Assembly: GCF_014495845.1 (NCBI RefSeq)
Contig: NZ_CP061080.1
Location: 3,213,001-3,277,000, forward strand
Source: Aquibium microcysteis
Lineage (GTDB): Bacteria; Pseudomonadota; Alphaproteobacteria; Rhizobiales; Rhizobiaceae
Direction of reading: 5' to 3'
DNA: 64,000 bases
A program made the translations under genes and the position numbers. The notes under the pieces were generated by a model, which worked only from the letters and a program-made list of their open reading frames with translations, was not told where the DNA came from and did no database searches. This document shows positions 1 to 8,442 of the stretch, piece by piece; position 1 is the stretch's first letter, and the number at the start of each line of letters is the position of its first letter.

Positions 1-1
1 C

Positions 2-1795
2 TGGCTATCCTCCATCGCGCTGCGGCTCGAACAAGAATCGCCGGAGGATTTCCAGCATGTCGACGGCTTCATCGCCGAGCGGATCGTGCGGGCGGCCGCT
101 GCGCAGTACCGGGACAGGGCAGAAAGGCTCGCAAATACCCCTCTGACCGCTGAGGAAGCCGAGGCCGAGCATCTCCGGCTGTCGCTCGTGGTCTGCGACG
201 ACGTCACCCACTTCCAGCGCAAGACTTTCGCGAACCTTTCGCATGCGCCCAACAAGGCGATGAACCTGAACACCTACATCGGCCTGATGGGCGGACGCTT
301 CGTGCGCGTTCACCGCAACGGCGTCACGAGCCTGGAACCGGCGCTGGGTTCCGAGGTGGACGTCGTCGTCCCGCGACCCGACTACGTGCTGACGCTCGAC
401 GCCGACAGCGTCATCCTCCACGAATACGTCGCCACTCTCGTCGACATCCTCGAGAACCAGCCGGACGCGGGCGTGGCCCAGACGCCCTATCTCACCTTCC
501 CCAACGGCGATGCTCCCGTCGAGCGGATCGCGGGGGCGACGACCGACATCCAGTATCTCGTGCACCAGGGATCGAGCTGGTTCGATGCGGCCTTCTGGGT
601 CGGAGCCAACGCCCTCATCCGTTTCTCCGCCCTGGAAGCCATCTCGAAGTCCCGCGTCGACGACGGCAAGCCGGTGCGCATCTTCATCCAGGACAAGACA
701 GTCATCGAGGACACCGGCTCCACGGTCGACCTCATGAAGCTCGGCTGGAGTGTGCGCAACCACTTCGTGCCGCTCGCCTACAGCGCCACCCCTGCGGATT
801 TCGGCGCGCTCGCGATCCAGCGGAAGCGCTGGGCGAATGGCGGGCTCATCATCATGCCGGACCTGATGCAGCAGTACCTGCAGTCGCCCGACCGGGTAGG
901 CCGCCTCCCCGAACTCGTGCTTCGGTCGCACTACCTCCTGTCGCCGGCCATCGGCAACGTCGCCGTCTTCATGCTGATGATCTGGGCAGGCACCGAATCG
1001 AGCGGCATCCTGTGGACGCCGCTCGTCATGCTCCCCTATTTCATGCTGTACATGATGGATCTGCGGCGCCTCGGCTATCGCCGTCGCGACCTGTTCGGGG
1101 TCTGCTCGCTGAACCTGATGCTCCTGCCGGTCAATTTCGCCGGCATCATCGCCTCCATCATGCAGATGGTGACAGGCCGCAAGGGCAGCTTCATCCGCAC
1201 GCCGAAGATCTCGCTTCGCACCAACGTCCCGCCCTATGCGCTGATCTTCAATCTCGGCGTCTTCGTCCTGATGCTGGCCTATGCGACCAAGGCGGTCATG
1301 AGCGGTGAACTGTCGGGCGGGGCCATCCCGATCATGAACATCATGCTGTTCAGCCTGAACATCCTGCTCTACAGCTACGGGCTCGTCCGTTTCGTGGGCG
1401 TGCTGGACAGCCTGGGCGACATGTTCCCGTCGCTCCGCCGCCTCGTGCTCGCCGTGAGCGCCGTCGTCGGCTCCGTCGCGCGCTTCCTGTCGCCCGTCTT
1501 CGCGCCGTTCGGGAGCCGTTACGTGTCCGTGCCGGCCCTGACCGCCGCCATGATCGTGCTGACGCCTGCGCAATCGGGCTCGCGAATCGCGACGGAGGTG
1601 ACGTCGCCTCAGTCCCGAAGCCCGGCGCTGGTGCGCTCGTCGCCGGTACCGAAGATGCTCATCCCGATGACTTACCCGCCCTTCGCCAGTTCGCCGGTCG
1701 CGGACGGGCCAGAACGTCGTGCAGCCGTGCCTTCCGCTCCTCGGGAAGTCGTGGTGTCCGAGCCGGGGGTCGTTTGGCCCTATGCGGGATACTGA
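2..1795 (+). CDS. Processive family-2 glycosyltransferase (5' end outside window)
   Basis: The reading frame is open from the first base, so the N-terminus lies upstream; 597 residues are visible. It shows the hallmarks of a processive GT2 synthase of the cellulose/alginate (Alg8) type: a DAD motif in TLDADSVI, an ED pair in VIEDTGST, and the acceptor-site signature QRKRW followed by ANGG. Several hydrophobic membrane segments follow (from LLSPAIGNVAVFMLMIW to LFSLNILLYSYG), then a Pro/Ser-rich tail of about 140 residues with no recognisable PilZ domain. It is expected to polymerise and translocate a sugar chain at the inner membrane. The next gene is a Sel1-repeat lipoprotein, suggesting a secreted polysaccharide. 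Synthase class is clear; the polymer (glucan, alginate-like or other) cannot be told from sequence. Confidence 0.85.
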   Translation, partial: WLSSIALRLEQESPEDFQHVDGFIAERIVRAAAAQYRDRAERLANTPLTAEEAEAEHLRLSLVVCDDVTHFQRKTFANLSHAPNKAMNLNTYIGLMGGRFVRVHRNGVTSLEPALGSEVDVVVPRPDYVLTLDADSVILHEYVATLVDILENQPDAGVAQTPYLTFPNGDAPVERIAGATTDIQYLVHQGSSWFDAAFWVGANALIRFSALEAISKSRVDDGKPVRIFIQDKTVIEDTGSTVDLMKLGWSVRNHFVPLAYSATPADFGALAIQRKRWANGGLIIMPDLMQQYLQSPDRVGRLPELVLRSHYLLSPAIGNVAVFMLMIWAGTESSGILWTPLVMLPYFMLYMMDLRRLGYRRRDLFGVCSLNLMLLPVNFAGIIASIMQMVTGRKGSFIRTPKISLRTNVPPYALIFNLGVFVLMLAYATKAVMSGELSGGAIPIMNIMLFSLNILLYSYGLVRFVGVLDSLGDMFPSLRRLVLAVSAVVGSVARFLSPVFAPFGSRYVSVPALTAAMIVLTPAQSGSRIATEVTSPQSRSPALVRSSPVPKMLIPMTYPPFASSPVADGPERRAAVPSAPREVVVSEPGVVWPYAGY

Positions 1796-1851
1796 GCAGA
1801 TGCTAATGAGGGCCGCACTCCTAGGCGAAGCGGGAATCAGGATGAACGGAC

Positions 1852-2517
1852 ATGAAGCGTAGGCGGATTCGCATCATCGACGTCCTTCTGCTGAGCGTGC
1901 TGACGGCCTGCACCATCGACGTCGCCTCGAAGATGGACGACGACAGCAGCCTCGCGGCGCGCCAGGCGTTCCAGGCCGGCGACAGCCTCATGAAGCTGGG
2001 CGGAGCGAAGAACGAAGCGCTCGCCGCACGCTACTACAAACGCGCCGCCGACATGGGCAGCCACTGGGGCCAGTACAAGTACGGGACGATGCTCCTCGAG
2101 GGGAAAGGCGTGGCCCAGAACGTTCCGGCGGCGGCCGAGGCCTTCGCCAAGGCGGCGGAAGAGAACAACGGCTGGGCACAGTACCAGCTCGGTGTGCTCT
2201 ACATGGATGGAAACGGCGTGCCGAAGGACGTTGCTCGCGGCTCCGCGCTCCTGATGAAGGCCGCGGACCAGAACATCGGCTGGGCTCAGTACCGCGTCGG
2301 CGACATGTACGCCTCCGGCACCGACGTCCCGCAGGACCTCGCAAAGGCGCGCACCTATCTCGAGAAGGCAGCCGCCCAGGACATCTCCTACGCCCAGTTC
2401 GCGCTCGCCAATCTGATCATCGAGAAGGAGCCGCAGCGGGCCCGGACTCTGCTCCAGGAAGCCGCGGCAGCCGGCAACCAGCTCGCCGTCAAGCGGCTGG
2501 CCCAGCTCACGAGCTGA
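1852..2517 (+). CDS. Sel1-repeat lipoprotein
   Basis: A 221-residue protein with a basic N-terminus, a hydrophobic stretch (VLLLSVL) and a lipobox LTAC, so it is probably a lipoprotein acylated at Cys20. The rest is about five Sel1/TPR-like helical repeats (recurring A-x-x-Y-x-x-A-A-x-x-G and W-A-Q-Y-x-L/V-G units). Such repeats form scaffolds for protein-protein contacts; AlgK, an outer-membrane lipoprotein of alginate export, has the same build. It begins 57 nt after the glycosyltransferase stop, on the same strand, and is probably in the same operon. A scaffolding role in polysaccharide export is inference; an ExoR-like regulatory role is the main alternative. Confidence 0.8.
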   Translation: MKRRRIRIIDVLLLSVLTACTIDVASKMDDDSSLAARQAFQAGDSLMKLGGAKNEALAARYYKRAADMGSHWGQYKYGTMLLEGKGVAQNVPAAAEAFAKAAEENNGWAQYQLGVLYMDGNGVPKDVARGSALLMKAADQNIGWAQYRVGDMYASGTDVPQDLAKARTYLEKAAAQDISYAQFALANLIIEKEPQRARTLLQEAAAAGNQLAVKRLAQLTS

Positions 2518-2742
2518 TCCCCCGGCGCGCCGAAGACGCGCCGCCCTGTCCCCCGCTCCGTCTGGATGTCGCGCCGCCTGTGAAGAGCGGCCGGCTGCGA
2601 GGCCTGTCTCCCGACGGTCGCTTCGATCGGGACGGTGACATGCGCGAGGATGAAGTCACGATCCGGCGGGCTACTCCGGAACGCAGCGACGACGGCTGGA
2701 GATCGTGCCGGGCCGGGCGGTTCGACGCCATGAGGCGCTTCG

Positions 2743-3741
2743 TCAGAGGAATTGATCCTGCCGATCGAGGAGCGCCTCCGCCGTTCGCCAGGCGACCTGC
2801 TCCTTCTCGTCATCCGAAATCGTCGCCCCGCGGATCGCATCCAGGGGGCTGTCGTGGAAGATCGGATAGTCCGATCCGGCCATGATGCGGTCGGCACCGT
2901 AGAGCTTCACCGCCGCCTCCAGCGCCCGCGGCCCGAGCGAGGCGGCATCGTACCAGACCCGCTTCAGCCTGTCGGTCGGGAACGGCCGGTCGCCATTGCG
3001 ATGCCGCCCGATGCTCTCCATTCGCTCGACGATGAACGGTATCGTCCCGCCGAGATTGATCGCCTGGAAGGCGATGTCGGGAAAGGTGTCGAGAATATCC
3101 GAAAGGATCAGGGTCAGCACGACCTGCGAGGCCTGCGCCTGCAGCACGACCGCCGAGGTGCGATACTGCGGATGGTCATCCGCAAGCACCGGCGCCGCCT
3201 CGCCCACCATCAGCCCCGGATGCAGCATGAGCAGCGCCCCGGTTTCGTTCGCCGCCCTCAGCACGGGTTCCAGTGTACGCGCCTGCGCGATCGTGCCGAA
3301 GTAGTTCGACGGCACGATCGCGCCCGGCAGACGCAACTCGCGCCGCACCCGAACCAGTTCGCGCGCGGCCTCCTCCATGTCGGCGAACGGCAGGCCGGCC
3401 AGCGCCGTCAGCCGGCCGGCGGTCTGTCCCCGCATCGCAGCCATGTGGTCGTTGAACCGGCGGATGGCCGGAAGCGAATCGACGAGCGGCAGGACGTCCG
3501 CACACAATGCGCCGGGAAAGGTCAGCATGCGCCGGGTCACACCCTGCACCGCCATCTCCGCAAGCCCCACCTCGTGATCATGATGCGCCGGTGTGAACGG
3601 GAATTCGCCGTTCATGGCGAGCATCACCGGACCGTCGATCGTTTCGCGCAGGCACGGCCGGCCCGTGCGGGCAGCCAGCATCTCGGCAAGACCTCCCCCA
3701 TAGAAATGGGCATGCATGTCGATGCAGCGCGAGAGGTCCAT
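2743..3741 (-). CDS. Amidohydrolase family 2 (ACMSD-like)
   Basis: 332 residues starting MDLSRCIDMHAHF; GGAG sits 8 nt before this ATG, so longer upstream starts are not preferred. The HxH metal motif (DMHAHF) at the N-terminus, LHPG in the middle and GSDYP near the C-terminus identify the amidohydrolase_2 family, which includes aminocarboxymuconate-semialdehyde decarboxylase and gamma-resorcylate decarboxylase. Most characterised relatives decarboxylate or hydrolyse ring-cleavage products or aromatic acids. It is divergent from the Rieske oxygenase gene 87 nt away, so both may belong to one catabolic unit. The exact substrate is not deducible. LigJ (4-oxalomesaconate hydratase) belongs to the same superfamily but its N-terminus looks different. 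Confidence 0.75.
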   Translation of the reverse strand: MDLSRCIDMHAHFYGGGLAEMLAARTGRPCLRETIDGPVMLAMNGEFPFTPAHHDHEVGLAEMAVQGVTRRMLTFPGALCADVLPLVDSLPAIRRFNDHMAAMRGQTAGRLTALAGLPFADMEEAARELVRVRRELRLPGAIVPSNYFGTIAQARTLEPVLRAANETGALLMLHPGLMVGEAAPVLADDHPQYRTSAVVLQAQASQVVLTLILSDILDTFPDIAFQAINLGGTIPFIVERMESIGRHRNGDRPFPTDRLKRVWYDAASLGPRALEAAVKLYGADRIMAGSDYPIFHDSPLDAIRGATISDDEKEQVAWRTAEALLDRQDQFL

Positions 3742-3828
3742 GCGGCGTGCTCCGATCCGAAAGCCGTACTTCAGTTTCACTAAAGCCCATGCTAATGTCG
3801 GCGGCAAGTCGCGCAACCGGAGAATCCG

Positions 3829-4899
3829 ATGCAGCCGTCAGCCTTCATCCGCAACACCTGGTATGTCGCCGGCCGCAGCGAGGATTTCGGTCGCGACCTG
3901 AAGCCGATGACACTGCTCGGCGAGGCGATGGTGTTCTTCCGAAGGCAGGACGGCTCGGTCGCGGCGCTGGAAGACGCCTGTCCCCATCGCAAGCTCCCTT
4001 TGTCGAAGGGCGCGTTGAAAGGCGACACGGTCGTCTGCGGCTATCACGGCCTCACCTTCGACGGGTCGGGACGGTGCGTGGCGGCGCCGACGCAGGAGCA
4101 CATGATCCCGAAGCGGGCGCGCGTCGCCTCATGGCCGGTGATCGAGCGCTACGGCTTCGTCTGGGTCTGGCCCGGCGACCCCGCGCTGGCCGATCCGTCG
4201 GCACTCATCGACATCCCGCATTTCGACGATCCGTCCTGGGGGCGCACGGCGCGCGGCGCGCTCTCCATCGCCTGCAACTATCTCTGGGTTACCGACAACC
4301 TGCTCGACCCATCGCACGTCGCCTGGGTGCACGTCACCTCCTTTGCCGGCGCGGGATCGGACACGCTGCCGCTCGAGATGACGGAGGACGACGACGGCGT
4401 GGTCGTCTACCGATGGATCCACGACAGGCCGGCGCCGCCCTATTATGCGCCGTTCCTCGCCTTCGCCGCCAATTGCGACCGCAAGCAACACTACGAGATG
4501 CGGCTCCCGGCCATCGCTCTGAACATGTCGGTCTATGCGCCGGGCGGGTCCGGCGCCTCGGGCAACGACATTCCGGAAGGCTCCTTCGTCAACGTCTCGT
4601 ACAATTTCATCACGCCGGTGGACGAGGACAATTCGCTCTATTTCTGGTTCCAGCACCGCAACCAGCGGGCCGACGACACGGCCATGTCGGAGCGCATGTT
4701 CGCGGGCGCCACCATGGCGTTCAACGAGGACAAGGACGTGCTGGAGTTCGTCCATCGCGGCATGAAGAACCCGCGCACGCCCAGCATCAATCTCGGGCTC
4801 GACGCCGGCGCGCTGCGCTTTCGGCGCAAGGTCGAGCGGCGGATCGCCGCCGAAACGGCTCAGGAGACGGCGAGCGAGGCGTCGGTGATGGCCGGCTGA
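3829..4899 (+). CDS. Rieske 2Fe-2S aromatic oxygenase, VanA-like
   Basis: 356 residues. Rieske ligands are visible as C51-P-H53 and C70-x-x-H73. The mononuclear-iron motif NLLDPSHVAWVH (Asp, His, His) follows in the catalytic domain. Size, single-subunit layout and the N-terminal FIRNTWYVAG match the vanillate O-demethylase (VanA)/dicamba monooxygenase group, which oxidatively demethylates or hydroxylates aromatic acids with electrons from a separate reductase. No VanB-type reductase is present in this window, so electrons must come from elsewhere. It is divergent from the amidohydrolase and overlaps the convergent LysR gene by 40 nt. The substrate is unknown. Confidence 0.85.
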   Translation: MQPSAFIRNTWYVAGRSEDFGRDLKPMTLLGEAMVFFRRQDGSVAALEDACPHRKLPLSKGALKGDTVVCGYHGLTFDGSGRCVAAPTQEHMIPKRARVASWPVIERYGFVWVWPGDPALADPSALIDIPHFDDPSWGRTARGALSIACNYLWVTDNLLDPSHVAWVHVTSFAGAGSDTLPLEMTEDDDGVVVYRWIHDRPAPPYYAPFLAFAANCDRKQHYEMRLPAIALNMSVYAPGGSGASGNDIPEGSFVNVSYNFITPVDEDNSLYFWFQHRNQRADDTAMSERMFAGATMAFNEDKDVLEFVHRGMKNPRTPSINLGLDAGALRFRRKVERRIAAETAQETASEASVMAG

Positions 4900-5798
4900 C
4901 GCGCGACCTCCTGATGCAGCCAGTCGCGAAACACCTGGATGCGCTCGGTCTGCAGGGTTCCTGCCGGACAGACGAACCAATAGGAGAACTGCGACGGCAC
5001 GAGTTCCCGGAACGGCCGCACGAGCCGTCCGTCGGTCAGCGCGTCGATCACCAGCGGCTCGCGGCCGAGCGCCACGCCATAGCCGTTGATCGCCGCCTGC
5101 ACCACCATGTTGGACTGGCCGAACCTGCGCGCCCGCTGCGGTTTGGGAAGCACCCGTCCGGTCTCCTCGGCCCAGTACTGCCATGTCGGCGGACGCCCGC
5201 CGATGTCGGCGATCTCGTCGTAGAGCAGCGTGTGGTGCGCCAGATCCTCCACGCTGCGGATCGGCGGCCCCTTCTGCAGAAGCTTCGGAGCACAGACCGG
5301 GAAGACGCGCTCCGTCAGCAGCGGCTCCACGTGCAGGCCCGGATAGTTGCCGAGCCCGTAGCGGATCGCGACGTCGACCTCGTCGTCCGCGAAATTGGCG
5401 AGCGACCCGGACGTCAGGATCGATACGGGAAAATCGGGCCAGCGCTGGTCGAACTCGATCAGGCGCGGAATGAGCCAGATGAAGGCGAAGCCCGGCAGGC
5501 AGGAAATGCCGATGGTCAGGCTCTCGCCGGGCTGCACGCGAAGCGCGTTGCAGGCCTGCGCCACCTGCCCGAAACCGTCAGCGACCGCGGCCGCGAGCTT
5601 CAGCCCGTCCTCGTTGGCCGTCGCACGGCCGCCGCCGCGGATCACCAGCCGGCGACCCAGCCAGTCCTCCAGCGCCCGCACGTGCTGGCTCACCGCGCTC
5701 TGCGTGACGCCGAGTTCTTCGGCCGCGCGGCCGAAGCCCTGCAGCCGCACGACCGATTCGAAGGTTCGCAGTGCTGCGAAAGGAAGATTCGCCTTCAT
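4860..5798 (-). CDS. LysR-family transcriptional regulator (GcvA-like)
   Basis: 312 residues from MKANLPFAALRTFE, the usual LysR N-terminus; upstream in-frame codons were ignored. A winged HTH (FGRAAEELGVTQSAVSQHVRALE) occupies about residues 15-40, followed by a periplasmic-binding-protein-like effector domain. The ANLPFAALRTFE start and the SAVSQHVRALE helix are typical of the GcvA subgroup. It lies divergent to the M29-like gene with only 98 nt between the two start codons, the classic arrangement of a LysR activator and its target. A dyad overlaps its own start codon (5794-5816). Its 3' end overlaps the Rieske gene. It probably controls the neighbouring catabolic genes. Confidence 0.88.
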   Translation of the reverse strand: MKANLPFAALRTFESVVRLQGFGRAAEELGVTQSAVSQHVRALEDWLGRRLVIRGGGRATANEDGLKLAAAVADGFGQVAQACNALRVQPGESLTIGISCLPGFAFIWLIPRLIEFDQRWPDFPVSILTSGSLANFADDEVDVAIRYGLGNYPGLHVEPLLTERVFPVCAPKLLQKGPPIRSVEDLAHHTLLYDEIADIGGRPPTWQYWAEETGRVLPKPQRARRFGQSNMVVQAAINGYGVALGREPLVIDALTDGRLVRPFRELVPSQFSYWFVCPAGTLQTERIQVFRDWLHQEVARQPAITDASLAVS

Positions 5799-5816
5799 AT
5801 AAGTGCTGCTAATGAA
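5794..5816. promoter_or_regulatory. Putative LysR operator overlapping the regulator start
   Basis: TTCAT at 5794-5798 and ATGAA at 5812-5816 form a dyad with 13 intervening bases. The left arm contains the regulator's own start codon, and the dyad sits in the 98-nt divergent promoter region. LysR proteins typically bind T-N11-A dyads in such positions and repress themselves. Seen: the dyad. Inferred: the function. Confidence 0.4.
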
Positions 5817-5896
5817 GCGCCTGCTCGAAGTCAATTCGCCGCGCGCCGGCTCTCCATCCAGGCCGGTCGCGCGCAAGCTGGAGGAGGTTTCCGGTG

Positions 5897-7042
5897 ATGC
5901 CTGATTTCGACACGGATGACGCTGCCGTCCTGGCGGGCGCGCGCAATCTCCTGGCCGATTGCGCCGGAATGCGCGAAGGCGACACGCTGCTCGTGCTGCA
6001 CGAAGATCCCGCGCTCGGCTACTACGGACCGGGAATGGCGGAGGCGATGCTGGAGGCAGCCGCGGGGATGGGGATCCGCGCGACGGCCCGGGCGGTCCCC
6101 TTCGATCCCGACGTCGATGCCCCGCCGGCGGAGCTTTGCCGGGCGATGCTGGCGGCCGACCGCACGCTGTTTCTCGCGCGCATGGGAGACCAGCTGCGCT
6201 TCAACGCCGAACTGGCAGCTGTCCGACCGATCGTCTGCTATGCGCTCGACCGCGCCATGCTCGGATCGGCTTTCGGCCAGGTGCCCTATCGCGCCTTCGT
6301 CGAGCTGAAGGCCCGCATCGACCGGGCGCTTGCCGCCGCGTCGACCATCCGCGTCACCTGCCCCCTCGGCACCGACTTCTCCGGCCCTGGCGTGGCGTTT
6401 CCGGCGGCGGCCGGCGATGTCACGGTCGCACGCTTCCCCATGTCCGTCTTCACGCCCGCACCGGCCGCGGCCTATCGCGGCCGGGTGGCGCAGGCGGGCT
6501 TTCTCGTCGGCACGGGTTCGAAATACTACCAGCCCTATGGCGCGGCGCTGCGCGACGTCCTGTTCATCGACTTCGACGGCAACCGCCTCACCGGGTTCGA
6601 GGGCGACGCCGCCGATATCGAGACGGCGCGGCGCCATTATGCCTTCGTGGCGGAGCGGTTCGGCATCGAGCGCGACTTCGTCCACTCCTGGCACGCCGGT
6701 ATCCATCCCGGCTGCGCCTTTGCCGCCCAGGCGGGCGAAAGCCTCGAACGCTGGAGCGGCGCAGCCTTCGGCAACCCCCGCCTGCTGCATTTTCACACCT
6801 GCGGAGATTATGCGCCGGGCGAGATCTGCTGGAACGTCGTCGACCCGACCGTGCTGGTCGACGGGGTTGCCATCTGGGAGAACGGCCGTCTGCATCCGGA
6901 GCGGGTGCCAGGCGGCAGCGACATCCTAGCCGCCCATCCGAGCGTCGCCACGGCCTTCGCCAGTCCCGCCCAGGCGATCGGCCTGTCGCCCGACGGACGG
7001 CTGTCGGCGAATGCCGGTCAGGCCGCCGCGAAGTCGCGGTAG
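5897..7042 (+). CDS. M29 aminopeptidase/NicX-like metalloprotein
   Basis: 381 residues; GGAGG lies 10 nt before the chosen ATG, and a GTG 3 nt earlier is also possible. I recognise only weak resemblance: the N-terminal Rossmann-like region (GMREGDTLLVLHED), the TCPLGTDFSG segment and the C-terminal HFHTCGD stretch recall the M29 aminopeptidase family, which includes 2,5-dihydroxypyridine 5,6-dioxygenase (NicX) of nicotinate degradation. The His/Asp-rich LHFHTCGD could bind metal. It is divergent from a LysR gene and convergent (25-nt overlap) with the creatininase-family gene, within a catabolic island. A peptidase or ring-cleavage role is possible; I cannot decide. Confidence 0.5.
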   Translation: MPDFDTDDAAVLAGARNLLADCAGMREGDTLLVLHEDPALGYYGPGMAEAMLEAAAGMGIRATARAVPFDPDVDAPPAELCRAMLAADRTLFLARMGDQLRFNAELAAVRPIVCYALDRAMLGSAFGQVPYRAFVELKARIDRALAAASTIRVTCPLGTDFSGPGVAFPAAAGDVTVARFPMSVFTPAPAAAYRGRVAQAGFLVGTGSKYYQPYGAALRDVLFIDFDGNRLTGFEGDAADIETARRHYAFVAERFGIERDFVHSWHAGIHPGCAFAAQAGESLERWSGAAFGNPRLLHFHTCGDYAPGEICWNVVDPTVLVDGVAIWENGRLHPERVPGGSDILAAHPSVATAFASPAQAIGLSPDGRLSANAGQAAAKSR

Positions 7043-7755
7043 TCCTCGGCGATCGCCATCGCGGCAGCCTCGATCAGCGCCGCACCCTGCTCCGGCGTCG
7101 CGAGCGCCGAATGCGACCCCACGCGTCCGTCGGGAAAGTCGCGCCGGTGCTCGTCGGGCGGCCCGTGCCGGTCGCCCGCATGGGCGCGGATGTAATCCGA
7201 CGACAGCGCGCGCGGCGGCGTCAGGGCCTCCGGCGGGACCGGCGGCTGACGATGCGCCGCCATGGTGATCGCCACTTCGGAGGGCGTCGCATGCATGCCT
7301 TCCCAGTCGCCATACCACGCGCGCCGCAGCACGTTGACGGGTTCGAAATCCCACCAGCTCTTCAGCCGGATGCGCAGGGCCGGCCGCGCCGCGATCACGT
7401 CGCGCAGCGGTGCCAGATTGGCGCCATGGCCGTTGAGCACGTAGACATGGGGAAAGCCCTGAGCGGCGAGGCCGTCGATCACCTCGCCGGCCAGCGCAGC
7501 AAAGAGCGGGACAGAGATCGAGATCGTGCCCGGAAAGGCCGTGTTGAACGGTGCCGGCGTCAGCGCCAGCGTCGGGGCGACGACGGCGCCGCACCGCTCC
7601 GCCGCCCGCTCCGCGATCGTCGTGGCGCAGAGCGCATCCGTGCCGATCAGCCCCATCGGCCCGTGCTGCTCGGTGGAGCCGACCGGCAGGAGTATGCCGC
7701 CCGATGCCGCCAGATGTGCCTCGACCTCCGGCCAGGTCATCAGGTCGAGCCTCAT
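7018..7755 (-). CDS. Creatininase-family amidohydrolase
   Basis: 245 residues from MRLDLMTWPEVEAHL. The family signature GSTEQHGP...GTD supplies Glu, His and Asp metal ligands; NGHGAN supplies the second His, and HATPSEVAIT corresponds to the C-terminal ligand region. Creatininase-fold enzymes hydrolyse cyclic or linear amides (creatinine, FAPy intermediates, mycofactocin precursors). The start codon overlaps the stop of the GST gene (ATGA), so the two are co-translated, and the ABC substrate-binding gene lies just upstream on the same strand. This suggests hydrolysis of an imported amide-containing compound; the substrate is unknown. Confidence 0.82.
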   Translation of the reverse strand: MRLDLMTWPEVEAHLAASGGILLPVGSTEQHGPMGLIGTDALCATTIAERAAERCGAVVAPTLALTPAPFNTAFPGTISISVPLFAALAGEVIDGLAAQGFPHVYVLNGHGANLAPLRDVIAARPALRIRLKSWWDFEPVNVLRRAWYGDWEGMHATPSEVAITMAAHRQPPVPPEALTPPRALSSDYIRAHAGDRHGPPDEHRRDFPDGRVGSHSALATPEQGAALIEAAAMAIAEDYRDFAAA

Positions 7756-8399
7756 GCCACGGCGCCTGCGGTCCGCTGCACCCATCCTTCCAGGATCGGC
7801 CGGTACGAAGCGAGTTCGTCCGCCACCGCCGGCGCGGCCTCGATGCGGGCGCGGTAGGCGATGACCGGTTCGGGCCACGCGACGGTGAGCGAAAGCGGCG
7901 GCGTCAGCGCGTCGATCCAGGCGAAACTGATCGGATAGCCGCAATCGCCGAGACCGAAGGCGAGGTCCGGGCCTGATTCCAGGATACGGCCCAGTTGGCC
8001 GAGCTTTTCCGTCAGGAGGACCGACTGGCGTTCATTGAGAGCGGCGTCGCGCCTGTCGGGCGCGATCGACCCGAACAGCGCCCGCAGTGCAGGCTCCAGC
8101 CGGGTATCGTGAAAACGCCCGCGCTCGCGCATCTTGGCGCGGTCCGCCGCGCCTTGTGGAAGCATCGGCGGCGCCGGATGCCACTCTTCGAGATATTCGG
8201 CGATCGCCTCGCCATCGGCAAGCAGCAGGTCGCCGTCGAGCATGGCGGGCAGGTTGCCGGACGGCACGACCTGCCTGTAGGCGGCCGAGCCGTAGCCGCC
8301 GGGCGGCGGCAGTTCGCGCCATTCGAGGTTCTTGTGCCGCAACAGGATGCGCAGCTTGGCGCAGTAGAGGCTGGGCGGGATGGCGTAGATCGTCAGCAT
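7752..8399 (-). CDS. Glutathione S-transferase family protein
   Basis: 215 residues. The N-terminal thioredoxin fold is recognisable from YAIPPSLYCAKLRILL and the cis-Pro/glutathione-binding segment GNLPAMLDGDLLLADGEAIAEYL; a helical C-terminal domain follows. Family members conjugate or isomerise electrophiles with glutathione; in aromatic catabolism they act as maleylacetoacetate/maleylpyruvate isomerases or in dehalogenation and ether cleavage. It is the middle gene of a minus-strand trio (ABC binding protein, GST, creatininase-like), 43 nt after the binding-protein stop. Residue SLYC near the active site resembles but does not prove the zeta class. Confidence 0.8.
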   Translation of the reverse strand: MLTIYAIPPSLYCAKLRILLRHKNLEWRELPPPGGYGSAAYRQVVPSGNLPAMLDGDLLLADGEAIAEYLEEWHPAPPMLPQGAADRAKMRERGRFHDTRLEPALRALFGSIAPDRRDAALNERQSVLLTEKLGQLGRILESGPDLAFGLGDCGYPISFAWIDALTPPLSLTVAWPEPVIAYRARIEAAPAVADELASYRPILEGWVQRTAGAVA

Positions 8400-8442
8400 G
8401 GACGGGAAGCGGAGCGCCCAGGGCGCCCCACAGCGGCCCCGG

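Noticed and set aside
5..1573. Antisense open frame opposite the glycosyltransferase
   Set aside because: Composition typical of a shadow frame (His/Asp/Arg-rich), no ribosome site, and the opposite strand has clear GT2 motifs.
2743..3741. Assignment as LigJ (4-oxalomesaconate hydratase)
   Set aside because: Same superfamily, but the N-terminal sequence looks like the ACMSD-type group, and the gene lies 9 kb from the lig genes with unrelated neighbours.
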